Below are positions 26,801-35,288 of a stretch of 64,000 bases of DNA, piece by piece. The notes beneath the pieces are model-generated. The model did no database searches, had not been told where the DNA came from, and saw only the letters and a program-made list of their open reading frames with translations. The first letter of the stretch is position 1. Each line of letters begins with the position of its first letter. The translations under genes were made by a program, and so were the position numbers. Origin of the DNA: UBA4416 sp040389965 (lineage in GTDB: Bacteria; Bacteroidota; Bacteroidia; B-17B0; Aurantibacillaceae); assembly GCA_040389965.1 (NCBI GenBank), contig JAZJZF010000064.1, forward strand, positions 62,001 to 126,000. The letters run 5' to 3'.

Positions 26801-27591
26801 AAGACCCTACCCGTGGTGTAGAGGCTACAAAATTATTTAATGATGCACAAAGCATGCTCAAAAAAATAATAGACGAAAAATGGTTGCAGGCAAGAGCAGT
26901 AATTGGTATTTATCCGGCAAATTCGGTTAATGACGACGATATTGAAGTGTACTCCCCTGACTCCGTTCAGCCTGGCAAAGCAATAGCAACTTTTCATAGC
27001 ATACGCATGAATACAAAAAAACCTGCAGGGCAATCTAATACGGCACTGGCAGATTTTATAAAACCAAAAGGCCACGCAACCGACTACATAGGCGCTTTTG
27101 CCATATCTACAGGCTTTGGTATTGATGAACATGTAGCTGCTTTCGAAAAAAACCACGACGATTATAGTTCCATTATGTTGAAAGCACTGGCCGATCGTTT
27201 GGCTGAAGCCTTCACTGAATTAATGCATAAAAAAATCAGGAAAGAACTTTGGGGCTATGCCAAATCAGAAGAGCTTAAAAACGAAGAACTGATCAAAGAA
27301 GACTATGCCGGTATTCGCCCGGCACCGGGCTACCCTGCTCAACCGGATCATACCGAAAAATTAACGATCTGGAAACTGCTCGATGTAGAAAAAAATACCG
27401 GTATTATTTTAACGGATAGTCTGGCAATGGTTCCAACTGCGGCTGTCAGCGGCTTATACTTTGCTCATCCCGATTCGCATTACTTTGGCGTAGGGAAAAT
27501 AAGCAAAGAACAGGTAGAGGATTACGCTAAACGTAAAAATATGGCATTTGCAGAAGCCGAAAAATGGCTGGGACCGGCTTTAGGGTACTAA
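23884..27591 (+). CDS. metH: Cobalamin-dependent methionine synthase
   Basis: 1235 residues, full length with all five parts. Homocysteine domain (~1-330) with zinc cysteines Cys246 (NCALG), Cys309 and Cys310 (GGCCGTTPAH); methyltetrahydrofolate-binding pterin domain (~345-620; MNVGERTNVTGSKKF, IMIDSSKWSVIEAG); B12 cap helices (~655-740); B12-binding Rossmann domain with cobalt-ligand His766 in DVHDIGKNIV; reactivation domain with SAM site (~910-1235; RPAPGYPAQPDHTEK). It moves a methyl group from 5-methyltetrahydrofolate through cob(I)alamin to homocysteine, making methionine. It is controlled by the S-box upstream and so depends on the SAM pool. It requires a supply of B12; no B12 genes are in the window. 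Confidence 0.98.
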   Translation: MHTIQEELEKRILVIDGAMGSMIQQYKLTEKDFRGKRFADWHKDLQGNNDLLSITQPQIIKTIHKEYLKAGADIIETNTFSDTTIAMADYDMQEFVYELNFESAKIAKEAVTEFKTEFPEFASIPKFVAGAIGPTNRTLSLSPNVNDPGFRAITFDELVEAYTEQVRGLIDGGADLLLIETIFDTLNAKAALFAIQNYAEKINKKMPVMVSGTITDASGRTLSGQTTEAFLNSVSHVDLLSVGLNCALGAKDMRPYLEELSAKAPFYVSAYPNAGLPNQFGEYDQDAHEMGHQIEDFLRAGFLNIVGGCCGTTPAHIKRIAELAKEAKPRKKPEPDTLMHLSGLEPFTLTPESNFMNVGERTNVTGSKKFLRLIKEGNYEEALSIAKDQVDGGAQVIDVNMDEGMLDSEQAMTTFLNLIASEPDISRVPIMIDSSKWSVIEAGLKCVQGKAIVNSISLKEGEEKFIEQAHKIKQYGAAVIVMAFDEVGQADTLERRKEICKRAYDILVDKVHFPAQDIIFDPNIFPVATGMEEHRLNALDFFNSTKWIKDNLPYAKVSGGVSNVSFSFRGNDHVREAIHGAFLYHAVKNGMDMGIVNPAQLQVYDDIEKTLLELVEDVLLNRRDDATERLVEHAESLKGITKEKTEKDEEWRKGTVEERLSHALVKGLVEYIDVDTEEARLKLGRPLHVIEGPLMDGMNVVGDLFGSGKMFLPQVVKSARVMKKAVAYLEPYLQQEKENNRLAGIVGDGRTNAGKILMATVKGDVHDIGKNIVGVVLACNNYEIIDLGVMVSCDKILEEAKKHNVDVIGLSGLITPSLDEMVHVAKEMERLNFKTPLLIGGATTSKVHTAVKIAQNYSGPVVHVNDASKSVPVASSLISDELRANFMLDVNKDYERVREQNKNAQSQNKYLTLAEARLNKFQIDWNKTEITKPSFTGIKVFDNYDLHEIAEYIDWTPFFISWEMKGSYPKILKDPTRGVEATKLFNDAQSMLKKIIDEKWLQARAVIGIYPANSVNDDDIEVYSPDSVQPGKAIATFHSIRMNTKKPAGQSNTALADFIKPKGHATDYIGAFAISTGFGIDEHVAAFEKNHDDYSSIMLKALADRLAEAFTELMHKKIRKELWGYAKSEELKNEELIKEDYAGIRPAPGYPAQPDHTEKLTIWKLLDVEKNTGIILTDSLAMVPTAAVSGLYFAHPDSHYFGVGKISKEQVEDYAKRKNMAFAEAEKWLGPALGY

Positions 27592-27684
27592 TATGTTGAA
27601 ATTAAGTTTATTTTTTAACCGCCAGTTTACATACGGTTCAATTATAAATCTTATTTTAGTATAGCCCCTAATTTGTCTTGTCCT

Positions 27685-28068
27685 ATGAGAACTTTTGAAA
27701 CAGATGCTTACATCATGCACGTACATGATGACCTCTTAATTGAATTCAAAGTAAAAAAGAATACTACGCTCCAGGCCAGTGATGTCTGGAAGTCACGCGA
27801 CCAATCAGTTGAACATATGCCCGGTAAAAAATTCTTTGTCCTGATTGAAGGCGACGATAATTCAAATATTTCGGGCGACGCAAGAAGAGCAGGCGCATCA
27901 TTGGAATACACTAAACATGTAACAGCGCTGGCTATTTACAGTAACAAATCTTACGAAAACATTATAGGTAGCTTATTCTTAAAGGTTAATAAGCCTATTG
28001 TTCCTACAAAATTTTTCGACAACAGAGATGAAGCCATAACATGGCTTAAAAGTTGGTCAGAAAAGTAA
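27685..28068 (+). CDS. Small STAS/SpoIIAA-like protein (DUF7793-like)
   Basis: 127 residues from the ATG at 27685; a TTG at 27673 would add four. The layout is that of a STAS-like domain: an N-terminal strand pair, then a FFVLIEGDDNSNISGDARR segment, TKHVTALAIYSNKSYENIIGSLFLKVNKP and a terminal helix with EAITWLKSW. Similar single-domain proteins are common in Bacteroidota and are sometimes labelled SpoIIAA-like or DUF7793. No function is established; the fold assignment is by pattern only. It stands alone about 90 bases after metH. Confidence 0.65.
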   Translation: MRTFETDAYIMHVHDDLLIEFKVKKNTTLQASDVWKSRDQSVEHMPGKKFFVLIEGDDNSNISGDARRAGASLEYTKHVTALAIYSNKSYENIIGSLFLKVNKPIVPTKFFDNRDEAITWLKSWSEK

Positions 28069-28183
28069 ATGATTCCGTATTTTTTTGGTAATTGTCCTTG
28101 AGTAATTGTTGATTTAATTTGTACTTTTTAGTATCTATTTGTTGTATATATCGTTATATTTATACAACACTTTAGCTAAAATT

Positions 28184-30145
28184 ATGAAGCCCTATTTTTT
28201 CCTTTTTCTCTTTTCTCTTTTCACACAATTTTCTTTCTCGCAACCTTCTCTTCCTCCCGGAACCTATACCAGTACTAATAAAAAAGCGGTAAAATTCTAT
28301 GAGGAAGGTAAAAAAAACTATGAAGTAAGAAAAGATGAAGAGGCTGAAAAGCTCTTAAATAAAGCCATTCAGGAAGATCCTAATTTTGTGGAGGCTCACT
28401 CTGCCCTGGCTTATTTACTGATGGAAAAAAGAAGAACCAAAGAAGCCATTGAGCATTTTCAGAAAGCGATAGATATAAATCCTAAATTCTTTCCGAGAAA
28501 TTTTTTCGATCTTGGTTTAGCCCAGCTATTGTCTGCTGATTACGACAATGCCGTAAAAAACCTGGAAAGTTTTTTAAAATTTGAACGCATTAATCCAAAT
28601 ACAAAAGAACAGGCCGAGCAATATTTAAAAAATGCGAAATTCGGATCAAATGCCATGAAACACCCACAGCCCTTTAAACCTGTGAATGTAGGTGCCGGAA
28701 TAAATACTGCTGATTACGAATATTTTCCTTCTATTACAGCTGATGGCAAAACCTTTATGTTCACAAGAAACATAAGAGCCGGCGCCGGACAACAGGAAGA
28801 TTTCTATATCAGTAAAAAAGTAAATGACATATGGCAAACAGCCAGTCCTATTCCATCTGTTAATACTGCCGGAAATGAGGGTGCTCCTACTTTAAGTGCC
28901 GATGGACAATTTATGTTTTTTGCCTCCTGCATGGAAATGAGCGGCGATTACGGTTCACCGGAAAGAAAGGGCTACGGCAGCTGCGATATTTTTTATTCTC
29001 AAAAACAAAACGGAAAATGGACTACGCCGGTAAATGCCGGCCAACAGGTAAATACACGTAACTGGGAAACACAACCCAGCTTTAGTAGTGATGGTAAAAC
29101 ACTTTATTTTATTAGAGGAAGCGTAACCAGAGAAGGCATTAAAAATCCGGATATTTATTCGGCTACTGTGGGCGAAGATGGGAAGTTTGGAGAAGCCGTA
29201 AGACTCTCTGATATAGTTAACACACCATTTAAAGAAGAAAGTGTATTTATCCATCCTGATAATCAAACCCTCTATTTCAGCAGCGAAGGACATCCGGGGA
29301 TGGGCGGACTTGATATTTTTATGAGCAAACGCCAGGCAGATGGCAGCTGGGGAAAACCGGTAAACCTGGGCTATCCTATCAATACGGTTACAGATGAAAA
29401 TAGTTTGTTGGTAGATGCTAACGGTAAGCTTGCTTACTTTGCCAGTGAACGCGAAGGCGGTTTCGGTGGATTGGATATCTACCAGTTTGAATTGCCAGAA
29501 AGTTTAAAGCCTGAAAAAATTACGTATGTGAAAGGCTTAACATTTAATGCTAAAACGAAAGCACCTACCGATGCGTCTTTTGAATTGATAGATCTTGAAA
29601 CACAGCAATCTGTTACAAAAGCATACAGTAACAGTGCCGGAGAGTTCTTAGTAACGCTTACTTCTAACCATAATTATTTAGTAAACGTTAGCAAGCCGGG
29701 ATTTTTGTTTTATAGCGATAACTTCTCACTGAAAGATAAAATAGCTGATTATAGCAAACCTTATCAGTTAGAAATTCCTTTACAACCTATTGACACAGGA
29801 TATACGATTGAATTAAAGAACGTATTCTTTGATGTGAACAAGTGGGATTTGAAACCTGAATCGAAAGCGGAGTTAGAAAAAGTAATTACTTTCCTAAAAA
29901 CAAATGCGACTTTAAAAGTTGAATTTGGCGGGCATACAGATAACAGCGGGGATAAAGTCTTTAACAAAACATTATCCACCAACAGGGCAAAAGCCGTTTA
30001 TGATTATGTGATTCAAAATGGCGGCATTGTTGCCACACGGTTATCTTACAAAGGCTATTCTGACACAAGGCCTAAAGTACCGAACGATAGCCCCGAAAAC
30101 AAAGCAAAAAACAGGAGAACAGAGTTAAAAGTATTAGGAAAATAA
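28184..30145 (+). CDS. OmpA-family protein with TPR, WD40-like propeller and CRD; PorE-like
   Basis: 653 residues from the ATG at 28184 (an upstream TTG at 28139 gives no good signal peptide). Domains in order: signal peptide ending FSQ; TPRs at ~30-140 (FVEAHSALAYLLMEKRRTKEAIEHFQKAI); five or six PD40/WD40-like blades at ~165-435 (YFPSITADGKTFMFTRN, APTLSADGQFMFFAS, QPSFSSDGKTLYFIRG); a carboxypeptidase-regulatory-like domain (~445-525); and an OmpA peptidoglycan-binding domain at 541-653 (FGGHTDNSGD, NRAKAVYDYV, NRRTELKV). This is the architecture of PorE, which ties the type IX secretion machinery to peptidoglycan. PorE is a lipoprotein, whereas no lipobox is seen here, and Bacteroidota carry several such paralogues, so it may be a relative. 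Confidence 0.82.
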   Translation: MKPYFFLFLFSLFTQFSFSQPSLPPGTYTSTNKKAVKFYEEGKKNYEVRKDEEAEKLLNKAIQEDPNFVEAHSALAYLLMEKRRTKEAIEHFQKAIDINPKFFPRNFFDLGLAQLLSADYDNAVKNLESFLKFERINPNTKEQAEQYLKNAKFGSNAMKHPQPFKPVNVGAGINTADYEYFPSITADGKTFMFTRNIRAGAGQQEDFYISKKVNDIWQTASPIPSVNTAGNEGAPTLSADGQFMFFASCMEMSGDYGSPERKGYGSCDIFYSQKQNGKWTTPVNAGQQVNTRNWETQPSFSSDGKTLYFIRGSVTREGIKNPDIYSATVGEDGKFGEAVRLSDIVNTPFKEESVFIHPDNQTLYFSSEGHPGMGGLDIFMSKRQADGSWGKPVNLGYPINTVTDENSLLVDANGKLAYFASEREGGFGGLDIYQFELPESLKPEKITYVKGLTFNAKTKAPTDASFELIDLETQQSVTKAYSNSAGEFLVTLTSNHNYLVNVSKPGFLFYSDNFSLKDKIADYSKPYQLEIPLQPIDTGYTIELKNVFFDVNKWDLKPESKAELEKVITFLKTNATLKVEFGGHTDNSGDKVFNKTLSTNRAKAVYDYVIQNGGIVATRLSYKGYSDTRPKVPNDSPENKAKNRRTELKVLGK

Positions 30146-30217
30146 ACAGAGTAAAAGAATTGAAGAGTTTAAATCATTAATTCTAAAAATCAATAACTCA
30201 ACAATTCATTAATTGGA

Positions 30218-30868
30218 ATGATCGTAGGAAAAAATATCAGAAAAAAATACGGGCAGTTGGAAGTTTTAAAGGGTGTGGATGTTCACATTCAACAATCGGA
30301 AGTAGTATCTATTGTTGGATCGTCGGGGGCAGGAAAAACAACTCTTTTAACGATCTTAGGAACATTAGACAGAGCCACTTCAGGAGAGATTTTATTTAAC
30401 AATGTCAATATTACTTCTCTGAGTGAAAAAAAACTGGCAGCATTCAGAAACCAGCATATAGGTTTTGTGTTTCAATTCCATCATTTATTACCGGAGTTCA
30501 CTGCCATTGAAAACGTATGCATCCCAGCCTTCATTAACAATACTTCTAAAAAAGAAGCCGAGTTAAAAGCGATGGAATTATTGGATTTGTTAGGATTGAA
30601 AGAGAGAGCTTTACATAAACCATCAGAATTATCGGGTGGTGAGCAACAGCGCGTAGCAGTAGCAAGAGCTCTTATTAACAATCCTAAAGTTATTTTTGCC
30701 GATGAACCAAGCGGAAATCTTGACAGCGAAAATGCCAAAAATCTGCACCAGCTTTTTTTTAAGCTCCGCGACGAACTAAAACAAACGATTGTTGTTGTAA
30801 CTCATAATGAGGCCCTTGCCAATACAACAGACCGAAAACTAGTCATGAAAGACGGTTTAATTCAATAA
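30218..30868 (+). CDS. lolD: LolD-like ABC transporter ATP-binding protein
   Basis: 216 residues, one nucleotide-binding domain. Walker A GSSGAGKTTLL, Q-loop FVFQFHHLLPEF, signature LSGGEQQRVAVARAL, Walker B VIFADEPSGNLD and switch histidine VVVTHNE. The closest group is LolD/MacB-type ATPases, which power extraction of lipoproteins from the inner membrane or efflux together with a four-helix permease. In Bacteroidota the permease (LolC/E-like) is often encoded elsewhere, as here. The ATG at 30218 lies 72 bases after the PorE-like gene. Confidence 0.88.
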   Translation: MIVGKNIRKKYGQLEVLKGVDVHIQQSEVVSIVGSSGAGKTTLLTILGTLDRATSGEILFNNVNITSLSEKKLAAFRNQHIGFVFQFHHLLPEFTAIENVCIPAFINNTSKKEAELKAMELLDLLGLKERALHKPSELSGGEQQRVAVARALINNPKVIFADEPSGNLDSENAKNLHQLFFKLRDELKQTIVVVTHNEALANTTDRKLVMKDGLIQ

Positions 30869-30947
30869 ATAACAGCTTATTAGTTTTTTATCAAACATAT
30901 CTATTGCTGAACTGCGGGCTCTTGTAAAAAAAAGAAACGCAGAAAAA

Positions 30948-32042
30948 TTGTCGAAACTTAACCGGTTTCTGTTATGGATCAATTACCTGTGTATTATTTG
31001 CCTGTTAGGAGCAATTGCCTCAAAGTACATTTCACCCGATAATTTCTGGATCATTGCTTTTTTTGGCTTAGGGTTTCCTGTCGTTATCCTGTTAAATATT
31101 TTTTTCATCATCTACTGGTTAATGCAGTTCAGGATTCATGCCGCGTTTTCAACCATAGGAATTTTAATAAGTATACCAACCACTCTGGGTTTTGTACAGA
31201 TCGATTTTTCGAATCATCCTGTTTCCAATAAAGATATTAAAGTGATGAGCTATAACTCTATGTTGTTTGATCTTTATAACTGGAGCAAGAACAAACAAAG
31301 TCGCAATATTATATTAACCACTTTAGCAGAAGAAAACCCCGATGTATTGTGCCTTCAGGAATTTTATACATCCGAAGAAAAAGGCGACTTCAATAATATT
31401 GATACCGTAACCAATTTGTTAAGTACAAAAAACAGCCACATAGAATATACAACCACCTTACGAAAGGTTGATCACTGGGGCATTGCCACATTTACAAAAT
31501 ACCCGATCGTTAAAAAAGGTAAAATTGAATTTGATACCCGCACAAATAACATTTGCATATACACCGATGTGCTAATTGACAAAGACACGGTAAGGATCTA
31601 TAACATGCACCTGCAATCTATCAGCTTTAGTAAAGCCAACTATAAATTTATAGATGCAATACAAAATGATACTACTGATGTAAAAGATGAAATGGAAAAC
31701 AGTAAAAGCATTTTAAGACGTATTAAACGGGCCTTTGTAAAGCGCGCCAAGCAAGCAGATGCCATTGCTTTGCATATAGCAACCTGCCGCTATAAAATTA
31801 TACTGTGTGGCGATTTTAATGATACTCCTGCTTCTTATGTTTATAAAACAATTAAAGGCGAAATGAATGATGCCTTTACGGAAGCAGGCTCAGGCTTTGA
31901 ACAGACCTATGCCGGCACTTTCCCGAGATTTAGAATTGATTATATTTTGTACAGCGATTCTTTTATCTGTAAAAATTATCACCATCTTCCGGAAACCTTA
32001 ACCGATCATTACCCGATCGTAGGGTATTTATCTTTAAAGTAA
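30948..32042 (+). CDS. Membrane-anchored endonuclease/exonuclease/phosphatase-fold enzyme
   Basis: 364 residues. Three N-terminal hydrophobic helices (about residues 8-27, 33-58 and 66-82) are followed by a complete EEP domain: VMSYNSMLFDLYNW, LCLQEFY with the metal-binding glutamate, NMHLQS, CGDFNDTPAS, RIDYILYSD and the terminal TDHYPIVGYL with Asp-His. The domain faces the periplasm or cytoplasm depending on topology. Members hydrolyse phosphodiesters such as nucleic acids, inositol phosphates or sphingolipids. The start is a TTG 79 bases after lolD. Substrate unknown. Confidence 0.87.
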   Translation: MSKLNRFLLWINYLCIICLLGAIASKYISPDNFWIIAFFGLGFPVVILLNIFFIIYWLMQFRIHAAFSTIGILISIPTTLGFVQIDFSNHPVSNKDIKVMSYNSMLFDLYNWSKNKQSRNIILTTLAEENPDVLCLQEFYTSEEKGDFNNIDTVTNLLSTKNSHIEYTTTLRKVDHWGIATFTKYPIVKKGKIEFDTRTNNICIYTDVLIDKDTVRIYNMHLQSISFSKANYKFIDAIQNDTTDVKDEMENSKSILRRIKRAFVKRAKQADAIALHIATCRYKIILCGDFNDTPASYVYKTIKGEMNDAFTEAGSGFEQTYAGTFPRFRIDYILYSDSFICKNYHHLPETLTDHYPIVGYLSLK

Positions 32043-32135
32043 ATTCTTCTCCGGCAATGCTATCATAAAGAGGCAGGAACAAACACCCCTGCCCTCCCAA
32101 ATCAAGTCCGGGACAGGCTTCTAAAAGAGAGGAAT
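32042..32135. repeat. Possible decayed copy of the 12122 palindromic repeat
   Basis: Begins with AATTCTTCTCC and ends with AAAGAGAGGAAT, similar to the ends of the 12122-12215 unit. The interior has CCCCTGCCCTCCC and CCGGGACAGGC. The similarity is partial and judged by eye. Confidence 0.35.
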
Positions 32136-32181
32136 AGAACAAATAACCATAATTATTTTTGTAAAGGTTAACTAAACTATT

Positions 32182-34038
32182 CTAATCAAAGAAGATCCAG
32201 TTCACGCCAAATTTAAAGGCTCTGTCGTTTTGCAAATAGCCCGGAGCTAATGAATAATTATGTCCTAAGAATCCTTGCGCTACCTGATCGATCTTTACAA
32301 AAATCCTTACCGGTTTGATCCTCGCATTTAAAAAGAAATCTACATAAGGATAATTACCAACTGTTTTATTGGTTTGGGTATAATAGATATTGGTTGCCGG
32401 CATATAATTATAACCATAAAACTCACCAAAATACTGAACACTAAAACCAATCTGTAAATTCAAAGCCTTTTTAAATAAATTACCCTGGTAATATAAAGCG
32501 CCGTTCAGCACATTTTGCGGTACACTGATAACTTTAGGGTTAGAGGTTGTTTGATAAGTATAACCTGCATTAATTCCCAAATGTTTAAATAACAGAAAAT
32601 CTTTTTTGATATAAAGCGCTATGTTTTTAACCGCTGTTGGAGTTTGAAAAGGCTTAGCCAGATCGTTCATAAAAAGCTGGTTATCTGTATTCTGCGCTAG
32701 TGCTCCCATTTCAAAACGGTTATCCTGCGTGGAAATACTAAACAGGGCCTGCGTTTTATCGGTTGGTGAGAAATGATTATTCCATATAAAATTGTTACTA
32801 TACCAGGTATTATAAATAAAATCGGGATGTCGCTTTTCGATGCTTGCTTTTACATTAAATACAAAGGGCACTTTAAATACATTGTAAGCTATTTTCTTTA
32901 CATAGCGCGCACCCACTTCCATCCTGTAATCATTTTGATTGGCGCCCTGAAAAATATACTCCGTTTTCACAAAACCGTTGAAAGACCCCGTATTTACAAA
33001 TAAACCCGCATTTACACTGTTATTTACAAAAGAAGAATCCCTGTATTGATGTACGAGGTTATATTCATTTTTAACGCCAATTTGCAGACTTGTATGCAAT
33101 GGATTTATTCTTAATGTATATTTACCGGCATTGCTAATGCTTCTCCAGTGTGTAGAATCAAAAGTAGCTACAGTATTCAGGTAATAATTATTATAAAAAT
33201 TGTCGGTCTGTATACCCGCGTCTACGTACTTGGTATAATTTCCAGAATAATTCAATTTATAATCTATGATATGAGAAAAAATAGTTGAGCTGTCCTCTGT
33301 TTTATTGATCCTGAACCATGGATTAAACTCTACGTCTGTGTATCTTACCTCGCGCCTTGCAGCACTTAAGTACACAGGCAATAGTTGTTTGTTAACACTT
33401 ACATCCTGTAAGAAGAACGTATCATTTTTTATTCCACCGTTTTCCTGGTGCTTTACTTTATTAAATAAGAAATAAGCATAATACCCTACTCTGCCCTTTT
33501 TACTGGTATAATTGGTGGTTGTATAAAAATTATTGGTAAAACTTTGTTGCCTTTTATAAAAACCAATGGCACCATAGCGGTTAAATGCCAGCGTTAAATT
33601 TATCCTGTTTTTAAATGTATGCGAAAATAACAACCGAAACAATTGTTCCTGCTTACTGCCGGCTATTCCGGTTAAACTTGCATAAGGCCCTTTTGTTTGA
33701 TAATATTTTAACTGACTTTGAGAAATCATATCATTATCGTAAGGTGCATGATACATTTTAAAACCCAGCGAACGGCTTTCGTATTTCAAGAATAAAGGCG
33801 CCGAAGGCAAGCCTACATTACTATTTGTGTTTCTTGGAAAATAATTTTGAAAATTATTAAGTGTGGTATCCGGTTTCGAAAATTTAAACCGCTCAAGATT
33901 GTCTTTATCTGCCGATGATAATGCTTTTAGATAACTGCTGTCATTTACGTATACAACCTGCGAAATAGAGGCAAAATGTATAGTCATAAAACATATACAA
34001 AGCTTTACAGCAGTTAACTTATAATTTAAAAATGACAT
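32182..34038 (-). CDS. Putative porin, outer-membrane beta-barrel
   Basis: 618 residues with a signal peptide (VKLCICFMTIHFASISQ) and no plug domain. The body has alternating aromatic-rich amphipathic strands (NLTLAFNRYGAIGFY, GYYAYFLFNKVKH, YKLNYSGNYTKYVDAG) and ends with FKFGVNWIFFD, the terminal phenylalanine-containing strand recognised by the BAM machinery. This matches the Bacteroidota putative_porin family. It likely forms a diffusion channel or carries a specific solute; substrate unknown. The upstream TAnnTTTG-type motif at 34055-34062 on the minus strand may be its promoter, though it overlaps the end of the patatin gene. Confidence 0.85.
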   Translation of the reverse strand: MSFLNYKLTAVKLCICFMTIHFASISQVVYVNDSSYLKALSSADKDNLERFKFSKPDTTLNNFQNYFPRNTNSNVGLPSAPLFLKYESRSLGFKMYHAPYDNDMISQSQLKYYQTKGPYASLTGIAGSKQEQLFRLLFSHTFKNRINLTLAFNRYGAIGFYKRQQSFTNNFYTTTNYTSKKGRVGYYAYFLFNKVKHQENGGIKNDTFFLQDVSVNKQLLPVYLSAARREVRYTDVEFNPWFRINKTEDSSTIFSHIIDYKLNYSGNYTKYVDAGIQTDNFYNNYYLNTVATFDSTHWRSISNAGKYTLRINPLHTSLQIGVKNEYNLVHQYRDSSFVNNSVNAGLFVNTGSFNGFVKTEYIFQGANQNDYRMEVGARYVKKIAYNVFKVPFVFNVKASIEKRHPDFIYNTWYSNNFIWNNHFSPTDKTQALFSISTQDNRFEMGALAQNTDNQLFMNDLAKPFQTPTAVKNIALYIKKDFLLFKHLGINAGYTYQTTSNPKVISVPQNVLNGALYYQGNLFKKALNLQIGFSVQYFGEFYGYNYMPATNIYYTQTNKTVGNYPYVDFFLNARIKPVRIFVKIDQVAQGFLGHNYSLAPGYLQNDRAFKFGVNWIFFD

Positions 34039-34059
34039 TAAGGGTAGAAAGGTACAAAT

Positions 34060-35091
34060 TTACAATTTATCGAAGAAATGCTCTTCCACGTCAAAGGTAG
34101 ATTTAATTCCCACTTGCTTGTAATCAGACTCCAGCCATTTTGAAGCAGTTTGTCTGCCGCGCTCTTTAAGGCTCAGTAAAAACTCCCACGACGTGTTCAT
34201 TTTACTGCTGTAGCTCAATTGGCTTAAAGCATCGTAACCAGAGATCGTATGTACAAATATTTCGCGGTTAGTCTTATCGTCTGTGCTTAAAATACCGTTT
34301 CTTATCAACTCATTACGGTAATGAATCAGCTTCATTTCGTTGATAAGACTGCTATTGAAAGAGATTTCATTAACCCTGTCTGCAATGTCTCTTGCCGTTG
34401 TTGGTACCGAATTAATATTAATTGAGTTAATTTTTATTAAAACAATGTCGCGAAGTGTTGTATTGGTAATAATCGGGAAAATAGGAGGGTTTCCCATATA
34501 ACCGCCATCCCAATAATATTCGCCGTCAATTTTAACTGCCTGAAACAAAAACGGTAAGCAGGCCGAAGCTAAAACGGCATCAACCGTAATATCTTTATTG
34601 CTAAAGATCTTGGCCCTGTTGGTTTTTACATTGGTAGCACAAATAAATAATTTCTTTTTATTGTAAAGTTTGAGTTCGTTAAAGTCAATCAGATCCGTTA
34701 AAATATCCCTTAAAGGGTTATAGTTAAAGGGATTAAAATTGTAAGGCGACATATACTGGGTCATGTTATTAAACAACATGTAACCGGGCGAATTATACAT
34801 ATCTCCTCCGCCAAAAAACTTATCAAAACCACTTGGCTTAAACAGGCTTCCCGTTTGGGCGATACGACGCCATAATTGTTCCATTAACTCTTTAGCGGCT
34901 TTAGGGCCTCCAACATGTAAACCGTATGCACAGGTAACGGCATTTACAGCACCTGCACTTGTTCCACACATGGATTCGGCAATAATATGGTCAACTTCCA
35001 ATAATCTATCCAAAACCCCCCAGGTAAAAGCTCCATGGGCACCACCGCCCTGTAAGGCTATTCCAACTTTTTTTGTTTCAGAGTTACTCAT
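34060..35091 (-). CDS. Patatin-like phospholipase
   Basis: 343 residues. The oxyanion loop GIALQGGGAHGAF, nucleophile elbow GTSAG and the catalytic Asp in the YYWDGGYMGN segment are all present, so the Ser-Asp dyad is intact. Bacterial patatins hydrolyse acyl esters of phospholipids; most cytoplasmic members of this length have roles in lipid turnover. No signal peptide. A good promoter lies at 35137-35165. The porin gene follows 21 bases downstream, so the two may be co-transcribed, with an envelope lipid theme as one reading. Confidence 0.93.
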   Translation of the reverse strand: MSNSETKKVGIALQGGGAHGAFTWGVLDRLLEVDHIIAESMCGTSAGAVNAVTCAYGLHVGGPKAAKELMEQLWRRIAQTGSLFKPSGFDKFFGGGDMYNSPGYMLFNNMTQYMSPYNFNPFNYNPLRDILTDLIDFNELKLYNKKKLFICATNVKTNRAKIFSNKDITVDAVLASACLPFLFQAVKIDGEYYWDGGYMGNPPIFPIITNTTLRDIVLIKINSININSVPTTARDIADRVNEISFNSSLINEMKLIHYRNELIRNGILSTDDKTNREIFVHTISGYDALSQLSYSSKMNTSWEFLLSLKERGRQTASKWLESDYKQVGIKSTFDVEEHFFDKL

Positions 35092-35136
35092 TCTATTTTA
35101 ATACTATTTAGTTTAATTCGGGTATTCAATACCTAT

Positions 35137-35165
35137 CAAATATAGCTATATTACTTAATTAACAA
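35137..35165 (-). promoter_or_regulatory. Bacteroidota-type promoter for the patatin gene
   Basis: On the minus strand: TTG (35165-35163), 18-base spacer, TATATTTG (35144-35137). Both elements match the Bacteroidota consensus, and the leader would be about 40 bases. Confidence 0.65.
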
Positions 35166-35207
35166 AATTAAATAAGACGAGTTCGTTCTTTGATAGGATA
35201 AATAGTT

Positions 35208-35258
35208 TACATTGATTTTTAACTTTTTCTTTGACGAAAAAAGTTAAAAATCAATGTA
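35208..35258. repeat. 21-bp perfect inverted repeat, possible terminator
   Basis: 35208-35228 and 35238-35258 are perfectly complementary (arms begin TACATTGATTTTTAAC), loop of 9 bases. It lies 31 bases past the end of the S9 peptidase gene on the minus strand and could end that transcript, but it is AT-rich and lacks a T-run on the minus-strand side. The size and perfect symmetry are more like a small repeat element than a normal terminator. Confidence 0.7.
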
Positions 35259-35288
35259 GCAGAGATTAAAAAATAAAAGCCTTATTAA

